Assembly: GCA_964346725.1 (NCBI GenBank)
Contig: CAYFVM010000008.1
Location: 1 to 64,000, forward strand
DNA from: UBA1715 sp964346725
GTDB lineage: Bacteria > Bacteroidota > Bacteroidia > Bacteroidales > UBA1715
Direction of reading: 5' to 3'
DNA: 64,000 nt
The position numbers and the translations under genes are program-made. A model generated the notes under the pieces. That model saw only the letters and a program-made list of their open reading frames with translations. It did no database searches and was not told the DNA's origin. Numbering within the stretch: the first letter of the stretch is position 1; each line of letters starts with the position of its first letter. Shown piece after piece: positions 1 through 8,895 of the stretch.

Positions 1-755
1 TTGTTCCAATCGTAACCGGACGTTTGATATACTTCAGCTTTGTAGATTACTTGTAAATCTTTGTCTACATCAGCTACACGAACCTCATAGAACGGCGTCC
101 AGCCAGCATTGTTGAAGAAATAAGAAAGTCCTAAATCTATGGTTTGCGCTTTGGTTGAAGAAACCGTAACAACCACTTCGCCTTTGTTTTGCTTGTCAGA
201 ATACGTAGCCAATTCTTTTTCTACAACCGTCAGATCTTCTTTGATTTTTGCTTGTTTCTTTTCTATCTCATAGATTTGAGCATTGAAATCTAACAATTGT
301 TTCTGATAGAATTTCAACACTTTTTCCAACTCAATGGTGCTCAAATTGGCATTTGTTCCCTTTATTTCTTTGTTTGCATTGAGTACGTCAATCTGTGTTT
401 TGTACACATCTTTCGTGTATGACAATTCTTTTTGCTTGTCGGTAAGTGTTTGTTTTACTTGCGTAAGACTATCAACAATTCGAGTGCGTTCTACTGTTTG
501 CTGAAACAATACATTAATAATGGTAAAATCACCTTTCCCGGCAATTTGAATAGACTCTTCATTGACAAAAGTCGGCAAATCGGTAAGAACAACTTTGCTC
601 ACACCTTCAGGTATCTTTACCGAAGTTTCACTAAAGACACTGGCACCTTGAAGATACACGATTACATCTGTGATTTTTGCTGTTGTTTTGATTTCCGCAG
701 AGAATACCTGAAAAACTGACACAACGGAACACGCAAGTAAAAGAATTCGTTTCAT
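1..755 (-). CDS. MuiA-like DUF4140/DUF4139 protein, 3' end cut off by window edge
   Basis: The frame opens at ATG 753-755 and runs off the left edge, giving about 251 residues. It starts with a signal peptide (MKRILLLACSVVSVFQVFSA), followed by a short beta-rich DUF4140-like part (about residues 22-80), a charged coiled-coil-like stretch (about 85-165, rich in K, E, Q) and the start of a DUF4139 domain (VVVTVSSTKA, then NNAGWTPFYEVRV, then SGYDWN at the edge). This order is that of the 'mucoidy inhibitor MuiA' family, envelope proteins whose molecular function is not known. The gene lies 40 bp downstream of the outer-membrane protein gene on the same strand, so co-transcription is likely. The family call is firm; the role is not. 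Confidence 0.8.
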   Translation of the reverse strand, partial: MKRILLLACSVVSVFQVFSAEIKTTAKITDVIVYLQGASVFSETSVKIPEGVSKVVLTDLPTFVNEESIQIAGKGDFTIINVLFQQTVERTRIVDSLTQVKQTLTDKQKELSYTKDVYKTQIDVLNANKEIKGTNANLSTIELEKVLKFYQKQLLDFNAQIYEIEKKQAKIKEDLTVVEKELATYSDKQNKGEVVVTVSSTKAQTIDLGLSYFFNNAGWTPFYEVRVADVDKDLQVIYKAEVYQTSGYDWN

Positions 756-795
756 ATTTATACAATTTTAGTAATGTTACTGCAAAAAGCAGATT

Positions 796-1503
796 TTATT
801 GTTTAGGCTCTTCTGTTTTTGCCTTGATTTTATCAAACGTCCATCCAAAAGAAACGCCAATATTAGGAGTAATATAGAATTCATCGTACTTTGTTCCTAC
901 GCCGAATCCTAATTCAATTTCAGCTGTCAAACCGCTTGCTATAGTACCTTTCCCGAAAAAAGAAACACCACCTAAGTGTTCTATAACATTTGCTTTGCTA
1001 TAGTAAATCTCATTGTCGCTTATTACAGAATAATCTGCATCATTTTCGTATTTGAGTTTATTATTCAAATAATCTATCTGTACTTCTTCGGTAACGTCTT
1101 GTTTTCCTGTGTAGTTCCAATATTTATAAGAAAGCTCCAATCCATATTGAATAAAGCAATTTTGACTTGCTTTAGGGAAATACCAACGTGGTTCTACCAT
1201 ACCATAAATACCACCAGCTACACAAGATTGTTGTGCTTCTTTAAACAAAATACGTGATCCCAAAACTGTTCCTACCCCAAATTTCATGGAAAATTGAGGG
1301 GTGACATATATTTCGTAATTGATATTTGCTGTTCCTGTCGCGAATTGCAACACATTTGTAGATATATATTGTCTATATTCTGCCAAACATTTTGTTGGTG
1401 TGATTGCTGTAGTGTCAATAGGATCAACTTCTTGTGAAAATGAACTTATTGAAAATGATAATACACAAACACTTACGGTAAAAAATCTAAATAACTTTTT
1501 CAT
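796..1503 (-). CDS. Secreted outer-membrane beta-barrel protein, function unknown
   Basis: The protein has 235 residues if started at ATG 1501-1503. That start gives a clean signal peptide (MKKLFRFFTVSVCVLSFSISSFSQ); a start at 1536 adds 11 residues that spoil it. The mature part alternates aromatic and polar residues in short strands (for example NINYEIYVTPQFSMKFGVG and NIGVSFGWTF near the end), as in small Bacteroidota outer-membrane barrels. I recognise no enzyme motif. A TATATTTG box on the minus strand (1534-1541) could be the -7 element, although no clear -33 partner is present. Downstream is the MuiA-like gene on the same strand. Confidence 0.65.
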   Translation of the reverse strand: MKKLFRFFTVSVCVLSFSISSFSQEVDPIDTTAITPTKCLAEYRQYISTNVLQFATGTANINYEIYVTPQFSMKFGVGTVLGSRILFKEAQQSCVAGGIYGMVEPRWYFPKASQNCFIQYGLELSYKYWNYTGKQDVTEEVQIDYLNNKLKYENDADYSVISDNEIYYSKANVIEHLGGVSFFGKGTIASGLTAEIELGFGVGTKYDEFYITPNIGVSFGWTFDKIKAKTEEPKQ

Positions 1504-1533
1504 ATCTATATTTTGATGTTTTATTCGATAACA

Positions 1534-1541
1534 CAAATATA
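1534..1541 (-). promoter_or_regulatory. Possible -7 box (TATATTTG) for the outer-membrane protein gene
   Basis: The minus strand reads TATATTTG, matching the Bacteroidota -7 consensus TAnnTTTG, about 30 nt upstream of the chosen ATG. No TTTG is found 18-20 nt upstream, so this is only half a promoter match. Confidence 0.3.
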
Positions 1542-1672
1542 TTAAATAGCCGTTATTTCGAATTCATTTTGTTGAATAAAAGATTGATTTGTTAATAAGT
1601 TATTTCGCCGATAGGTTGCGATAAAGTACGATTTTTTGCGTATACTTGTAATGTCAATTTAAAACAACATGT

Positions 1673-3589
1673 ATGACCCGAAAAAACGAACAATATAGAC
1701 AATCAACACCAGCAGAAATTACAAACAATATTTTATCAGTATTTCGAAAATCCCCGAAAAAACCAATAAATAGTAGACAGGTTGCGACATATTTGGGCAT
1801 CAACAACAAAGAAGGATTGGTCACCACCAACAAATACTTGGCTTCTTTATTAGAAAAAGGAGAAATTGAAGAATGCCAAAATGGAAAATATCGCCTAAAA
1901 TCAAAAATGGGATATATTACTGGTCGTGTGGACCTTACCCCATATGGCACGGCATATGTAGTAAGCGGACAACTTGAAGAAGATGTGTACATAGCCTCTA
2001 CAAACTTAAAACATGCTTTAAATAATGATTTGGTTAAAGTTGCTTTATTTGCCAATCATGGTCGCCGCTCTCGATTAGAAGGTGAAGTTGTTGAGATTTT
2101 GGAGGAAGGGAAAAGAGAATTTGTAGGAATAATTGAACGCAACAAGAAATATGCATTTGTCATTGTTGATAAACGATATATTCCATACGATATATTTATT
2201 TCTAACGAAGATATTCTTGATGCTAAAAACGGGCAAAAAGTTGTGGTTCAAATAGTTGATTGGCCACAAAAAGCAAAAAATCCAATCGGACGTGTTGTAA
2301 AAGTACTCGGTGAAGTTGGTAACAACGAGACCGAAATGAATGCTATTCTTGAAGAATTTGACCTCCCCTATCGCTTTACCAAAGAATTGGAAGACGAGGC
2401 AAACGCACTCCCCGATGGCATTTCAGATTCAGAACTAAAGAGTCGTCGTGATTTTCGTAGTGCAACTACATTCACAATTGACCCTGCCGATGCAAAGGAT
2501 TTTGACGATGCACTTTCAATTGAGTTTTTGCCTGATGGTAATTACCAAATAGGCGTTCATATAGCCGATGTAACATACTACGTACGTCCCGAAACAAAAC
2601 TTGAGGAAGAAGCTCAACATCGAGGGACTTCCGTATATTTGGTTGATCGCGTAGTTCCAATGTTACCCGAAAAACTATCAAATAATGTCTGTTCTCTTCG
2701 CCCCGATGAAGATAAACTCACTTTTTCAGCTGTTTTCACCCTTGATAAAGAAGCAAATGTGCTGAAAGAATGGTTTGGTAGAACAATTATTCGTTCAAAC
2801 TACCGATTCTCATACGAACAAGTACAGAAAATAATAGAAACAAACGAAGGTGAATTGGTTCAAGAAATTACTACGTTTGATACACTTGCAAAGAAAATGC
2901 GTGCTCGTCGTTATGAAAAAGGAGCAATCTCTTTTGATCGCAGAGAAGTTAAGTTTAAGCTAGACAACGAAGGACACCCAATTGGTGTGTATTATAAAGA
3001 ATCAAAAGACGCCAACAAATTGATTGAGGAATTTATGCTTTTGGCCAATAGAAAAGTGGCCGAATTTGTTGGCAAACGAAATCCTGCACCTACCTTCGTA
3101 TATCGTGTACACGACAATCCAGACGAAATGAAATTAAAAGACTTTTCTAATTTCATTAAAAAGTTCGGATATAAAATCAACACGACAGGAGGCATNNNNN
3201 NNNNNNNNNNNNNNNNNNNNNNNNNNNNNNNNNNNNNNNNNNNNNNNNNNNNNNNNNNNNNNNNNNNNNNNNNNNNNNNNNNNNNNNNNNNNNNNATGAA
3301 AGACCATGTGGGTGAAGTATTTAATGGAACCATTTCAAGTATTACAGAATGGGGTTTTTACGTTGAATTGGATGATTCACTCTGTGAAGGCATGGTATCA
3401 ATTAGAGATTTGTCGGATGATATGTATTCTTTTGATGAACGAAACTATTGCCTCCGTGGACGTTATACCGGCAAAGAATTTACCTTAGGTGATAAAGTTA
3501 GTGTAAAGATAGCACGTGCCGATTTGGTTAAACGCCAATTGGATTACATATTAGTTACGGAAGAAGAACAACAAGAAACAAAGAAATAA
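1673..3589 (+). CDS. rnr: Ribonuclease R (interrupted by assembly gap)
   Basis: Processive 3'-5' exoribonuclease of the RNB family. The visible domains, in order, are an N-terminal winged-helix (about residues 10-75), two cold-shock OB folds (about 80-215), and the RNB catalytic domain with the acidic cluster DPADAKDFDD at 270-279 and HIADVTYYV after it. After the gap (3196-3295) an S1 domain begins (HVGEVFNGTISS). The gap removes the end of the RNB domain, including the usual THFTSPIRRY region. About 604 residues are visible against roughly 700-plus usual for the family, so the real missing stretch is probably around 300 bp rather than 100. The frame is the same on both sides. The stop codon overlaps the ATG of the next gene (TAATG), which suggests translational coupling. 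Confidence 0.92.
   Translation: MTRKNEQYRQSTPAEITNNILSVFRKSPKKPINSRQVATYLGINNKEGLVTTNKYLASLLEKGEIEECQNGKYRLKSKMGYITGRVDLTPYGTAYVVSGQLEEDVYIASTNLKHALNNDLVKVALFANHGRRSRLEGEVVEILEEGKREFVGIIERNKKYAFVIVDKRYIPYDIFISNEDILDAKNGQKVVVQIVDWPQKAKNPIGRVVKVLGEVGNNETEMNAILEEFDLPYRFTKELEDEANALPDGISDSELKSRRDFRSATTFTIDPADAKDFDDALSIEFLPDGNYQIGVHIADVTYYVRPETKLEEEAQHRGTSVYLVDRVVPMLPEKLSNNVCSLRPDEDKLTFSAVFTLDKEANVLKEWFGRTIIRSNYRFSYEQVQKIIETNEGELVQEITTFDTLAKKMRARRYEKGAISFDRREVKFKLDNEGHPIGVYYKESKDANKLIEEFMLLANRKVAEFVGKRNPAPTFVYRVHDNPDEMKLKDFSNFIKKFGYKINTTGGXXXXXXXXXXXXXXXXXXXXXXXXXXXXXXXXXXMKDHVGEVFNGTISSITEWGFYVELDDSLCEGMVSIRDLSDDMYSFDERNYCLRGRYTGKEFTLGDKVSVKIARADLVKRQLDYILVTEEEQQETKK
3196..3295. other. Assembly gap (100 N) inside rnr
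   Basis: Exactly 100 N, a placeholder length. From the RNase R family length the true gap is likely about 300 bp (inference). Confidence 0.97.
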
Positions 3590-4488
3590 TGGATGCAACG
3601 AGAAAACAACTTTTAGAGACAGTTAAAAAATTATCCAATCCAGAATCATATAGTCTTGTATATCATGAGCCAACGCATGGCATTTCTATGCCATCAGTAA
3701 AGGAATTGGAGGCTGTTGTTCAAACAATACAAGAAATTATTTTCCCTGGATATTTTGGTCATGCCGCAATGAAAGAAGACACTATTGAGTTTTATACTGG
3801 TGTTAATGTAGATAAACTATACGACCGTCTTTCTCGCCAAATTCAACGTGGCTTATTGTTTGCCGATGAAAGTTTATCGTGCGAAGCTGCATTACAACAA
3901 GCAGAAATACTTACAATTGAATTTATTAAACGTCTCCCCTCTATTCGTAATATGCTTGCTCTTGATATTACAGCAGCATACAATGGCGATCCGGCTGCAA
4001 TATCATTTGGTGAAATTATATTTTGTTATCCGGTAATCAAAACATTATTGCACTATCGTGCAGCACATGAGTTATTAAAGGTAGGAGTTCCTTTAATTCC
4101 AAGAATTATCACCGAAATGGCTCACTCTATCACAGGAATTGACATACATCCGGCAGCAGAAATTGGAGAATATTTTACCATAGACCATGGTACCGGTGTT
4201 GTAATAGGTGCAACCTGCATTATAGGCAAACATGTTCAACTATATCAAGGTGTTACACTTGGGGCAAAAAACTTTCCACTAGATGGTGAAGGTAATCCAA
4301 TAAAAGGTATACCTCGTCATCCTATTGTTGAAGATAATGTTATCATATACTCAAATGCAACTTTGCTAGGAAGAATTACCATTGGTAAAAATTCCGTAAT
4401 TGGTGCAAACGTATGGGTAACACATGATGTAGAACCGGATTCAAAAGTACTCTACTCACAATCACAACACAACAACATTGCGAAGTAA
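3589..4488 (+). CDS. cysE: Serine O-acetyltransferase
   Basis: The product has 299 residues and transfers acetyl from acetyl-CoA to L-serine, the first step of cysteine synthesis. The N-terminal half is helical (SATase N-domain). From about residue 185 come left-handed beta-helix hexapeptide repeats. The pair D185 (in IDIHPA) and H200 (in DHGTGVVIG) has the same 15-residue spacing as the catalytic Asp/His pair of E. coli CysE. The length of about 300 matches the longer Bacteroidota/plant-like form. The start ATG shares its first base with the rnr stop codon, so the two are likely translated in a coupled way. No cysK is visible nearby. The symbol is given by function; some pipelines call this form epsC. 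Confidence 0.88.
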   Translation: MDATRKQLLETVKKLSNPESYSLVYHEPTHGISMPSVKELEAVVQTIQEIIFPGYFGHAAMKEDTIEFYTGVNVDKLYDRLSRQIQRGLLFADESLSCEAALQQAEILTIEFIKRLPSIRNMLALDITAAYNGDPAAISFGEIIFCYPVIKTLLHYRAAHELLKVGVPLIPRIITEMAHSITGIDIHPAAEIGEYFTIDHGTGVVIGATCIIGKHVQLYQGVTLGAKNFPLDGEGNPIKGIPRHPIVEDNVIIYSNATLLGRITIGKNSVIGANVWVTHDVEPDSKVLYSQSQHNNIAK

Positions 4489-4548
4489 AAAAAAGACAAA
4501 AACACTATTTTACAGCCTTTATTGTACAGCTAGTTCAAGAAGAAATTA

Positions 4549-4556
4549 TACATTTG
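4549..4556 (+). promoter_or_regulatory. Possible -7 box (TACATTTG) before the sugar transporter
   Basis: TACATTTG matches TAnnTTTG, 30 nt before the transporter ATG at 4586. The nearest TTG (4522-4524) lies 24 nt upstream, longer than the usual 19-21, so support is weak. Confidence 0.35.
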
Positions 4557-4585
4557 TAAAAATTAAATTAATATAAATTATTTCT

Positions 4586-5942
4586 ATGGATAATTCAGAA
4601 AATCAAGTCCCAAATTCTTCTCAAAAAGAAGAGTCTAAATCAATGTCTTCGGGCGGCGAAAAATTAGCTTGGGCCAGTGGAGGTATCTCCGAAAACTTAG
4701 CGATGAATGTTTTCCCCTCGTTAAGTTTTAACATATTCCAAATTGGAATGGGCGTAAGTCCAGTTGTGATTAGTATTGCCACTAGTGCTTCAAAATTTAT
4801 TGAAGGATTTTCAGACACATTTTTTGGTAACCTCAGTGATAACACACGCTCGAAATGGGGACGTCGTAGACCATGGATATTTGTTGGTGCTTTTTTATTA
4901 GCATTAGCATTTATAGCTATTTGGTTTACACCTCGTACTCCAGGAATATTCCAAACAGTATATTTCATAGGAATAGTTTCTATCTTTTACATTGTAATGG
5001 CCATTTGGCAAATGCCGTATGGTGCCCTTGGGCTTGAATTGGAAGAAGATTATACAGAGCGAACCAAATTACAGACGTATAAATCAATATTCTCTTATGT
5101 AATTGGTGTTTTGATTGGTTCTGCGTACTTGATTTGTCAAATGGATTTCATGAAAGGAAGTGGCGATGAAGTTGACGGAGCACGTAATTTAGGACTTATT
5201 GTAGGTGCACTTATTATCATCTTTGGTATTATTCCAGCCATTTTCTGTAAAGAAAAAAATATGGTTCGTACACAATCACAAAAGAAAGACCCATTCTGGC
5301 CTTCATTGGTTGTTACATTCAAATCAAAACCATTCCTTTTGTTAATGGGAGCATTGTTCTTTGTATATGTTGCTTTGTTTTTCATGTTGCCTTTACTTGG
5401 TTACATTTCAATGTACCATGTATGTTCTGATGGTATGCACAACATTCTCAACTGGTCATGGCATCATCCATTGACATTCTCTTTTGAAGAATCATTTGTT
5501 ACACATAAAGAATTAGCTGGACACATTGGTGTTTATACTGCAATTTTACAACCAGTTACACAAATCTTGATGGTAATTATTGTTAACCGTATTGCAAAAT
5601 TCTTTGATAAACGTACCTTATTAATTATGGGTTCGTCAGTTGCTATTCTTGGTTATGTATCAAGTTGGTTCTTGTTTACTCCAACTGCCCCATTCTTGGC
5701 TGTATTTCCTCCTGTAATCATCAACATGGGATTGGCAATGTGCTGGCCTTTGATNNNNNNNNNNNNNNNNNNNNNNNNNNNNNNNNNNNNNNNNNNNNNN
5801 NNNNNNNNNNNNNNNNNNNNNNNNNNNNNNNNNNNNNNNNNNNNNNNNNNNNNNATATCCATTATCAAAAGCAAAAGTTCAAGAAATTCAAGAGATATTA
5901 AGACAAAGAGCTGCCGGAATTGCAACAGAAGCTGCCGTTTAA
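4586..5942 (+). CDS. GPH/SLC45-type MFS sugar transporter (interrupted by assembly gap)
   Basis: A polytopic inner-membrane protein, probably a cation-coupled sugar symporter. The hallmark loop between TM2 and TM3 is present (LSDNTRSKWGRRRPWIFVGA), as is the QMPYGALGLELEEDYTERTKLQTYKS region typical of sucrose/maltose-type SLC45 and glycoside-pentoside-hexuronide carriers. Around eight to ten hydrophobic segments are visible. The gap (5755-5854) removes part of the C-terminal half. After it the correct frame reads YPLSKAKVQEIQEIL and ends ...GIATEAAV with TAA at 5940-5942. This is a different frame from a naive read-through, so the true gap must be a multiple of three, and family length suggests about 250 bp. 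The substrate cannot be told. A FISUMP lipoprotein follows 29 bp downstream. Confidence 0.82.
5755..5854. other. Assembly gap (100 N) inside the sugar transporter gene
   Basis: Exactly 100 N. Reading frames on the two sides fit only if the real missing length is a multiple of three. Confidence 0.97.
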
Positions 5943-5971
5943 CAAGAATAATAACGAAAAATTAAAAAACG

Positions 5972-6748
5972 ATGAAAAAAGTAATTATAATACTCTCTTC
6001 TATAACTCTTCTTGCTGCATGTGGCCAAGAGACAGAAGAAGCAAACTATACCCGTTGTCCGCAAGCTAATTCAAAAGATGTTGCATCAACAGTAACAGAT
6101 ATTGACGGAAACACGTATAAAACCATCAAAATTGGTGATAACGAATGGCTTGCGTCAAACTTGAAGACAACAAAATTGAACGACGGAACACCTATAAAAA
6201 ATATTACCGATAATAAAGAATGGTCAGAAGCCAAAGATGCTGCATATGCAACATACAATAACGAAGAAAATGCGGAAGTTCTTTACAACTGGGCAGCTGT
6301 AAGTTCTGACAAATTGTGTCCTGAAGGCTGGACTGTTCCTACGGATACAATAGAATGGCTACAATTAGCAGCTACATATGCAAATATTGAAGATGCCACA
6401 GGTTGGGATAAAGTTCCGACTACTATAGGTTGGGATGCTTCAAGTTTTCAAGCTGATGCTGCAGGTTTCCGTGAAAGGAATGGTAATTTCTATAAAGAAG
6501 GAAAACTTGGTTTATGGTGGACGAAAAATCATCATAACGAACAAAATGCTATGTATATCTTGATGAAAAATGTATCAAGCAACAGTGCTAAAAAATATGT
6601 AGGAATTAATAAAAGTCATATTGGTAGAACTGCCGGTTTGAGTGTTCGTTGTGTTCGCAAATACTCAGCTGATAATTCTCAAAAAGAAGTTGTTGACACC
6701 GTTGCTTCTGCAATTGCTGATTCTCTTTTGTTGTCAGCAAAGAAATAG
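5972..6748 (+). CDS. FISUMP-domain lipoprotein
   Basis: The protein has 258 residues. A lipobox signal (LLAAC, Cys17) predicts a lipoprotein. The body is a Fibrobacter succinogenes major paralogous (FISUMP) domain: the start DIDGNTYKTIKIGDNEWLA, the middle YNWAAV...LCPEGWTVPTD and the end GRTAGLSVRCVRK are all characteristic. Its role is unknown; in the family it is usually found in secreted or surface proteins of Fibrobacter and Bacteroidota. The gene follows the sugar transporter by 29 bp and is likely co-transcribed with it. A strong hairpin terminator follows. Confidence 0.85.
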   Translation: MKKVIIILSSITLLAACGQETEEANYTRCPQANSKDVASTVTDIDGNTYKTIKIGDNEWLASNLKTTKLNDGTPIKNITDNKEWSEAKDAAYATYNNEENAEVLYNWAAVSSDKLCPEGWTVPTDTIEWLQLAATYANIEDATGWDKVPTTIGWDASSFQADAAGFRERNGNFYKEGKLGLWWTKNHHNEQNAMYILMKNVSSNSAKKYVGINKSHIGRTAGLSVRCVRKYSADNSQKEVVDTVASAIADSLLLSAKK

Positions 6749-6770
6749 AAATTGGTATCATACCAAAACA

Positions 6771-6804
6771 AAAAAACTTGGTGAAAATTCATCAAGTTTT
6801 TTTT
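6771..6804 (+). terminator. Hairpin terminator shared by FISUMP gene and recR (bidirectional)
   Basis: A 10-bp stem (AACTTGGTGA with TCATCAAGTT, one G-U pair, 4-nt loop) is flanked by T8 on the plus strand and by A7 (T7 on the minus strand), so it can end transcripts from both sides. Just upstream lies a short palindrome TTGGTAT-C-ATACCAA (6752-6766). Confidence 0.75.
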
Positions 6805-6829
6805 ATGAAACAATGTAAAAATATTGTTT

Positions 6830-7453
6830 CTATCCGTTTGCTGAATATGCTATTCGGTCTTTTAAAGAACGAGCTAACGTGGCTTCATCAGTATATTCCA
6901 ACTCATCACCAACCGATACTCCACGAGCGAGCATACTTACCTTTACCAATGGAAAATCTTGTAATTTCTTAAACAAATAAAAACTCGTGGTATCACCTTC
7001 AGTAGTTACCGGCAAAGCAAAAATCACCTCTTTAATTTTCCCTTCCTTCAACCGTTCTACAAAAGATGTAATATTCAAATCAAGCGGTGAAATTCCATCA
7101 ATAGGCGAAATTACTCCACCTAACACATGAAACACTCCTTTATATTGATTGGTACGCTCTACAAGTAATACATCGTTTACATTCTCTACCACACAGACTG
7201 TGCTATTATCACGGTTCGGATTTGCACATATTTCACATAAATCAGAATCGGAAATAGTATGGCATTTTTTACAAAAATGAATTTCGGTCTTTAGCTTGAG
7301 TATGGCTTCACTTAAACTTTTTGCATAATTCTCATCTTGACGCAAAATATACAAGGCTAACCGTAAGGCATTTTTTTTACCAATGCCTGGCAGTTTGCTT
7401 ATTTCATTTACAGCAACCTCTAAATGTCTTGAGGGTAATTGTATACCAGCCAT
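6830..7453 (-). CDS. recR: Recombination mediator RecR
   Basis: The protein has 207 residues, the normal family length. It has a helix-hairpin-helix (LPGIGKKNALRLA, about residues 21-33), a C4 zinc finger (C61, C64, C73, C76) and a Toprim domain with the VLGGVISPIDGISP stretch and TEGDTT. It acts with RecF/RecO in loading RecA at gaps in single-stranded DNA. The gene is last in a minus-strand series, 4 bp after the SET-domain gene, so it is probably the tail of the type IX surface operon or has a weak promoter of its own inside the SET gene. Confidence 0.95.
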   Translation of the reverse strand: MAGIQLPSRHLEVAVNEISKLPGIGKKNALRLALYILRQDENYAKSLSEAILKLKTEIHFCKKCHTISDSDLCEICANPNRDNSTVCVVENVNDVLLVERTNQYKGVFHVLGGVISPIDGISPLDLNITSFVERLKEGKIKEVIFALPVTTEGDTTSFYLFKKLQDFPLVKVSMLARGVSVGDELEYTDEATLARSLKDRIAYSANG

Positions 7454-7457
7454 AGTA

Positions 7458-7961
7458 TTAGTTAATATGCAAATAACTTGCGGTAATTCCTTCCAGTAAC
7501 AAAGTTTGTTTTTGAATCAGACTTAAATCGTTAAACCCAAAGATAGTTTTCCTGCAATTTTGAGATTTACACAAACATTTCTTTCCTTGTAAGTTTTTAG
7601 TAACCTCAGTTTCCGTAGTTGCATAATCAAATACTATCTCCTCTCCTTTTTTGATTGGACAAATTGTTATCATTAAAACTTGTGTTACCAATGTCTGATC
7701 ATCAAAGTTTGCAATTAATTGCGTATTTGGAGAACATGAATGATTAGCAAAAGCCCCAAAATCACCGGGTTCTACATGCATATCTTTAGAAACTTGTATT
7801 GAAGTTCTTGTTCGTATTGTTGTTGATGGAGCTTCGTATAAAAAAATGATTGCGTTTTTAGGTAAATCTTTTTTTGTTATAAGTGCTTTTTCTCCTTCTA
7901 CCATATTGCTATCGGCTATAGCAACGAATTTGTTTTTAATCAAATATTTGCCGGTATTCAT
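7458..7961 (-). CDS. SET-domain protein (putative protein-lysine methyltransferase)
   Basis: The product has 167 residues from ATG 7959-7961; a longer open frame reaches 8057 but would overlap the end of the PorP gene by 89 bp. It shows the SET signature NHSCSPN at 73-79, GEEIVFDY at 106-113 with the conserved Tyr113, and a post-SET-like cysteine cluster CLCKSQNC (C129, C131, C136). These are the S-adenosylmethionine and lysine-channel motifs of SET methyltransferases. The domain is compact, without pre-SET or extra domains. Its substrate cannot be read from sequence. It sits 7 bp after the PorP/SprF gene and 4 bp before recR, so it is transcribed with a surface-protein operon. SET proteins occur in scattered bacteria, but this company is unusual. 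Confidence 0.85.
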   Translation of the reverse strand: MNTGKYLIKNKFVAIADSNMVEGEKALITKKDLPKNAIIFLYEAPSTTIRTRTSIQVSKDMHVEPGDFGAFANHSCSPNTQLIANFDDQTLVTQVLMITICPIKKGEEIVFDYATTETEVTKNLQGKKCLCKSQNCRKTIFGFNDLSLIQKQTLLLEGITASYLHIN

Positions 7962-7968
7962 AAAAAAA

Positions 7969-8892
7969 TTAATTAAACAATCGTGTACTTTGATAAAATC
8001 CTTTTTGGTGTGGGTCTTTTCGCATTCTCCATGACAAAAAGACTTCATGACTACCATACGTAAATTGGCTATGTTCTCCTATGTTGTAATCAAAAGAATA
8101 CCCCATAAAGATTCTTTCACGCAAAATGATGCCTGCCAATAAAATTACTGATTCTTTAGATCGATATGACGCACCCAACCAGAATTTCTGATTGAAATAT
8201 GCGGTAACATTGCCTTCACCTTGTGTTTTTGCACTTCCATATTTTATAAGTACGGATGGAACTATTTCAAGTTTTGGGTTTGGCGTAAAAGTATAATTTG
8301 CATATCCGAATATATGGCGGGGCAACTTTTTAATTGTAGCTTTTGATAATGAGCTAGCAATGTGGGTTGCAGATGCTCCTAATGTGAATTTTTGAACAGA
8401 CAAATTCAAACCCAAATTCAATGTTGGTATTATATTATTATTATCCTCATAATATCCATTAGGGTCGGTTTGTGTTGGGTCTTGATAGACAAATTCTGAT
8501 GCATTGATATAGCGGTCAATAATACCTGCCCCAAATCCCGCTGTCAAACGAGAATTTTTGGAAAGATTAACTCCATAGGAATAATTGAATGTAGCCGTTA
8601 CGTTGTTTTCAAAACCTAATTTATCATTTACTACATGAAGTCCAAAACCACCATAATGCTTAGTAGCTCCATCTACGCTTAACGTTTGCAATAATGGTGA
8701 TCCCTCAAATCCCAACCATTGTTTACGAGCAAGAAGTGATGCGCGAAATGTTTCACCTTCCCCTGTAAATGCAGGATTGTAACTAATCTCATCAAACATG
8801 TAATGACTAACATCAATATCATTCTGTGCAAAAGATTCCACAGAACAGAATGTAATACCAACAAAAGTAATATATCGTATAAGTCTATTCAT
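7969..8892 (-). CDS. PorP/SprF family type IX secretion membrane protein
   Basis: The protein has 307 residues. A signal peptide ends at SFAQ, followed by the family start (HYMFDEISYNPAFTGE) and RKQWLGFEGSP, then outer-membrane beta strands to the C-terminal FTYGSHEVFLSWRMR. PorP/SprF proteins are outer-membrane partners that help deliver or anchor particular type IX substrates carrying the gliding-type (type B) C-terminal domain. Here such a substrate is encoded two genes upstream, and the gene order adhesin, OmpA protein, PorP is a familiar one in Bacteroidota. The start is 3 bp after the OmpA gene stop. Confidence 0.92.
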   Translation of the reverse strand: MNRLIRYITFVGITFCSVESFAQNDIDVSHYMFDEISYNPAFTGEGETFRASLLARKQWLGFEGSPLLQTLSVDGATKHYGGFGLHVVNDKLGFENNVTATFNYSYGVNLSKNSRLTAGFGAGIIDRYINASEFVYQDPTQTDPNGYYEDNNNIIPTLNLGLNLSVQKFTLGASATHIASSLSKATIKKLPRHIFGYANYTFTPNPKLEIVPSVLIKYGSAKTQGEGNVTAYFNQKFWLGASYRSKESVILLAGIILRERIFMGYSFDYNIGEHSQFTYGSHEVFLSWRMRKDPHQKGFYQSTRLFN

Positions 8893-8895
8893 AAC

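Noticed and set aside
7458..8057. Longer start of the SET gene at 8057
   Set aside because: It would overlap the PorP gene end by 89 bp and the added residues are not SET-like; ATG 7961 fits the operon spacing.
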